From Congeria kusceri (Eukaryota > Mollusca > Bivalvia > Myida > Dreissenidae), in NCBI GenBank assembly GCA_027627225.1, contig CM051030.1:27149927-27213926 (forward strand): DNA of 64,000 nt, in the 5' to 3' direction. The notes beneath the pieces are model-generated. The model was not told the origin of the DNA. It saw only the letters and a list, made by a program, of their open reading frames with translations, and ran no database searches. Shown here piece by piece: positions 61,338 through 64,000 of this stretch (position 1 is its first letter; each line of letters opens with the position of its first letter). The position numbers and the translations under genes are program-made.

Positions 61338-62047
61338 TGGGTGTCAGCTTGTGCCACTCCCCAAGTACAAATGCTCTGGCCAGTGAATAGACCTCCGAGG
61401 GTGCTAGTGATACTCCCACATCCACCACCGGTCTATTGAGGCCCCCCTTTGCCTCCCTGTCCGCGATATCATTACCGGCAATGTCGACATGTGCTGGACA
61501 CCAAGCTAAAGTAACATATAATGACTTTTCTAGGCACTGTGAATGTAGAGCCAAAATTTCTTGTAAAAGATCAGACCTAGATCTGCTATTCCCTAATTTC
61601 AAAGACTCAAGAGATGATAATGAGATGGAGAGAATAGCAGCTTTAGCTGGTTTATTAACCAAGATCAGCACAAAGAGTACTTAATTGCCAAAAGTTCGGC
61701 CGAATAGATTGATAAATTGTTGCTGAGCCTATGTATTCTTTTGATGTTTTTAGAAGGAATAACAAATGCGGAGAGTTAGGGTCTATTGAGCCGTCCGTGT
61801 AAATTTTTAGATGCTCAGCAAACTTTGTGTTTATAAAAAATTCCGTTTCTGCCCTCACGAGGTGCGGAGGGTCAGCTTTCGTTAGCTTGTTAGATAATGA
61901 AGTGTCGACACTGACCGGATGAAGGGTCCAGGGGGGCATCAGAGAGGGCCTCAAATCCGCCACTGAGACCTTATCGAGGCCGGCATTCCTCAGCAGGTCC
62001 TTGGTGCTAGCACCAAATGGGTACTGAACATACTTGTTGCCAAGCAT
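61309..62047 (-). pseudogene. LINE RNase H domain, frameshifted
   Basis: Frame 1 has LKIYTDGSID (first catalytic Asp). A second frame carries the continuation with IYSAELLAIKYSL (catalytic Glu). A third has AILSISLSSLESLKL and WCPAHVDIAGNDIADREAK (final His/Asp motif). In the third piece the usual Asp of the S-D-S motif is replaced (SIS). At least two frameshifts and a lost active-site residue make this non-functional. Confidence 0.75.
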
Positions 62048-62146
62048 TTTGGATTTGATGTGGGTGCCAGCCCCGATAAGCTTATTTATTGGGTTTGAGC
62101 CGCGCCTGGTCTTGGGCCTGGCCCAGTACTGAATGGTCTGCTGCTG

Positions 62147-63637
62147 TCAGCGCAGCTTGAGGGGCAGGATCCCTGCCTCCTCCTCGAGCATGCTAATTGG
62201 GGTACAGGGCAGGGCTCTGAGGGCTATTCTAAGGGCCTTATTCTGGATGGTGTCAAGGATCCTAAGGGCGTTTGGCGTGGCACAGTTATAGATTTCGGCG
62301 CCATAGTCTAATTTTGGACGTATGAGGGACTTATAGAGAAGCAAGAGGCTGTTTTTATCTGACCCATAACCTGTGCCTCTTAGCATTCTCATTAAATTTA
62401 GGTCCCTCTCGCACCTTTCTGCCAAATATTTAAAGTGGTGAGCGAAGGTAAGTCTCTTATCTAAACACATTCCTAAGAATTTCACCATTTTTTCAAAAAC
62501 AGTTTTGGTGCCGCCTAAATATACGTCCAAACTGTGATGACTTTGGTTGCCAAACAGTACACCTATAGTTTTAGCCTGTGAAATTTTAAACCCCCATTCG
62601 GTGGCCCAAATGGAGTCCAGCCCTGCTTGCGCCTTCTTTTGCAGGGTTGACAGGTTGGCCCCCGTTAACCATGTGGCAGAGTCATCTGCAAATTGAGATA
62701 TGACCATGCCGGTTTTCACGGTATCCGGCAGGTCATTTACGATGATGGAGAACAACAGGGGGGAGATAACAGACCCTTGGGGAGTGCCTCGTTGAGTTAT
62801 GGCCTCTTCAGACAGTTCTCCATCCACCTTGACCTGTATCTTTCGACCTTCCAGAAAAGCCCTTATATAATGGAAACAGTTTCCCGTGATACCATAATCA
62901 GCTAGTTTTTTAAGTATTCCAAAATTCCAGGTTAAATCGAAGGCAGCGGTCAAATCTAAAAATATTGCTAATACTGATTTCCTTCGATTTTTGGCAAAAC
63001 TAATGTCATGTTGAAGACGTGCTAGCTGATCTATAGTGGAATGCCCTTTCCTGAAGCCAGACTGGAAGGGGTTCAAAATATGTTTTGACTCCAATAAGTG
63101 TTCTAATCTGTTTTTAACCATTACTTCTAGTAATTTGCCTGCATGGGGTGTTAAACTTATTGGACGATAAGAATTTAGATCGTTTTGGTCGTTATTTGGT
63201 TTTAGAATTGGTATCACGGTGGCCTGCTTCCATTCCTGTGGTATGGTCCCCGCGCTGTAAACCATATTAAACAATTTTAGCCATACGTTTAGTGCAATGT
63301 CTGGCATATGTTTAAACAGTGCATAGCTAATTGAGTCAGGTCCCGTGGCGGAGTCCTTCCTGGTACCAATTGCTTTTTTAAGTTCCGAAAGTGTGAATGG
63401 AATGTTTAATGGAGTACTATTATCCCCAGGCTCGTTCAAAATGTGTTTGTTATGTGACTCAAAATGTTTTTGGTAGTCCAAAGTTTCTGAGGGTAAATTT
63501 GAGTCACTAGAAGTGGAAGCATAGTGTTTAACCAAAAATTGAGCCTTGTCTCGGGGGTTAGTTGCAATTTCGCCTTGATGTTTAAGGAGCGGTACAGGTT
63601 TTCTTGAAATTCCTTTCAGTTGTGAATTTTTTGCCAA
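62147..63637 (-). pseudogene. LINE reverse transcriptase (496 codons open, but ORF broken at both ends)
   Basis: An intact RT core: TGPDSISYALFKH (about 98-110), SYRPISLTP (156-164), the FLDLTAAFD active-site motif (226-234), GTPQGSVISPLLFSI (284-298), FADD (316-319), and FLGMCLDKRLTF (387-398). The catalytic Asp residues are present. The open frame starts only after a frameshift near 63628 that separates it from the upstream linker, and it ends at a TGA beyond which the same frame continues for at least 130 codons. The polyprotein is therefore interrupted although the RT itself looks preserved. Confidence 0.85.
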
Positions 63638-64000
63638 AAGTCCCTAGTGTTATGTTTATTTACTACTGTTGTTTCACAGAACTGTTTCCAATTTTCTCTT
63701 TTAGCTGCCAAAATAACCTGCTTTGCTTTATTTTCAAGAGACCTATAGTTTTGAATAGTGTGCTCGGCAGGGTTTTTCCTTAATTGTTTTAGTGCTTTTT
63801 TCCTTTCCTGTATCGCTTTAGCACATTCGGGACTCCACCAGGGTACCGCCTTTGTTTTATGCTTACCAGAGGAGACAGGGATGCTAAGCTCCGCCATGGA
63901 TAGAGTAGCCACTGTTAAATTATGACAGAACTGTTGAACGTCCAAGGAGTGGACATCTGCAAGGGAGAGGTCTGTGCACAACTTCCCAAACCGGTCCCAA
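63616..64000 (-). pseudogene. LINE linker upstream of RT, continues past window edge
   Basis: An open frame to the right edge containing VPWWSPECAKAIQERKKALK and QVILAAKRENWKQFC, the typical W-W-(N/S)-x-E-C linker between endonuclease and RT in I/Jockey-type LINEs. It ends at a stop just after DFWQKIHN, where the RT frame begins one base out of phase. Confidence 0.75.

Larger units (their letters stand above)
60604..64000 (-). mobile_element. Non-LTR retrotransposon (RNase H-encoding, I/Nimb-like), decayed, 5' part off window
   Basis: Minus-strand order: linker after the endonuclease region (63616 to the window edge), reverse transcriptase (62147-63637), RNase H (61309-62047), and a CCHC-like C-terminus (60954-61337), then a 3' region to about 60605. 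The frame is broken several times: a 1-base shift near 63628, a TGA at 62147-62149, shifts between about 61800 and 61655, and another near 61320. The endonuclease domain lies beyond the right edge. RNase H after the RT places it in the I-type group; the exact clade is not fixed. Confidence 0.8.

Overview
The window is animal nuclear DNA. It is AT-rich with long intergenic and intronic stretches, spliced genes with GT-AG introns, tRNA-headed SINEs, an RNase H-bearing LINE and many terminal-inverted-repeat (TIR) elements. Several repeat styles match what I know from bivalve mollusc genomes: tandem 'gaccttgacc' arrays, 'ataactc..gcagaattatgcccc' arrays, and a palindromic MITE starting near 'aaaccgggcttaatgcatg'. 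A dreissenid mussel (Dreissena type) would fit, but the species is inferred, not proven.

Layout. (1) 1956-5617, + strand: the 3' half of a spliced single-pass membrane receptor, with a transmembrane exon and six small cytoplasmic exons whose reading frame holds across every junction; the tail is tyrosine-rich. (2) 6-16 kb: repeat arrays, a TTAA-flanked TIR element carrying a tRNA-like module, and a pogo/Tigger-like DNA transposon (10723-13453, TA target duplication) that contains a transposase remnant and a nested tandem array. (3) 16.7-45 kb: at least two, probably three, paralogous minus-strand segments with short exon-like pieces (best 3' exon 42349-42585), cut up by a 2.9-kb tandem array, microsatellites, two SINEs, bivalve-type repeat arrays and a CG-rich MITE. 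(4) 45846-48676, + strand: a three-exon tyrosine recombinase-like gene (DUF3504/KIAA1958/Crypton type, 539 aa) with the R..HxxR..H..Y residues present; most of its second intron is a TTAA-flanked tRNA-carrying element. (5) 49-53 kb: foldback, MITE, hAT-like and TA-flanked elements packed together. (6) 56334-60603: two nearly identical 477/476-bp direct repeats enclosing an intact 652-aa DDE transposase (Mutator/Kolobok-like) and, on the opposite strand, an intact 143-aa His-Me finger (I-PpoI-like) homing-endonuclease-type ORF. This is the most unusual structure in the window. (7) 60954-64000, - strand: a decayed RNase H-encoding non-LTR retrotransposon running off the right edge.

How it fits together: only the receptor and the DUF3504 gene look like spliced genes with good support. 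Everything else with clear coding character is transposon-derived. The transposase/endonuclease pair and the tRNA-carrying TTAA elements are the parts I consider possibly undescribed.
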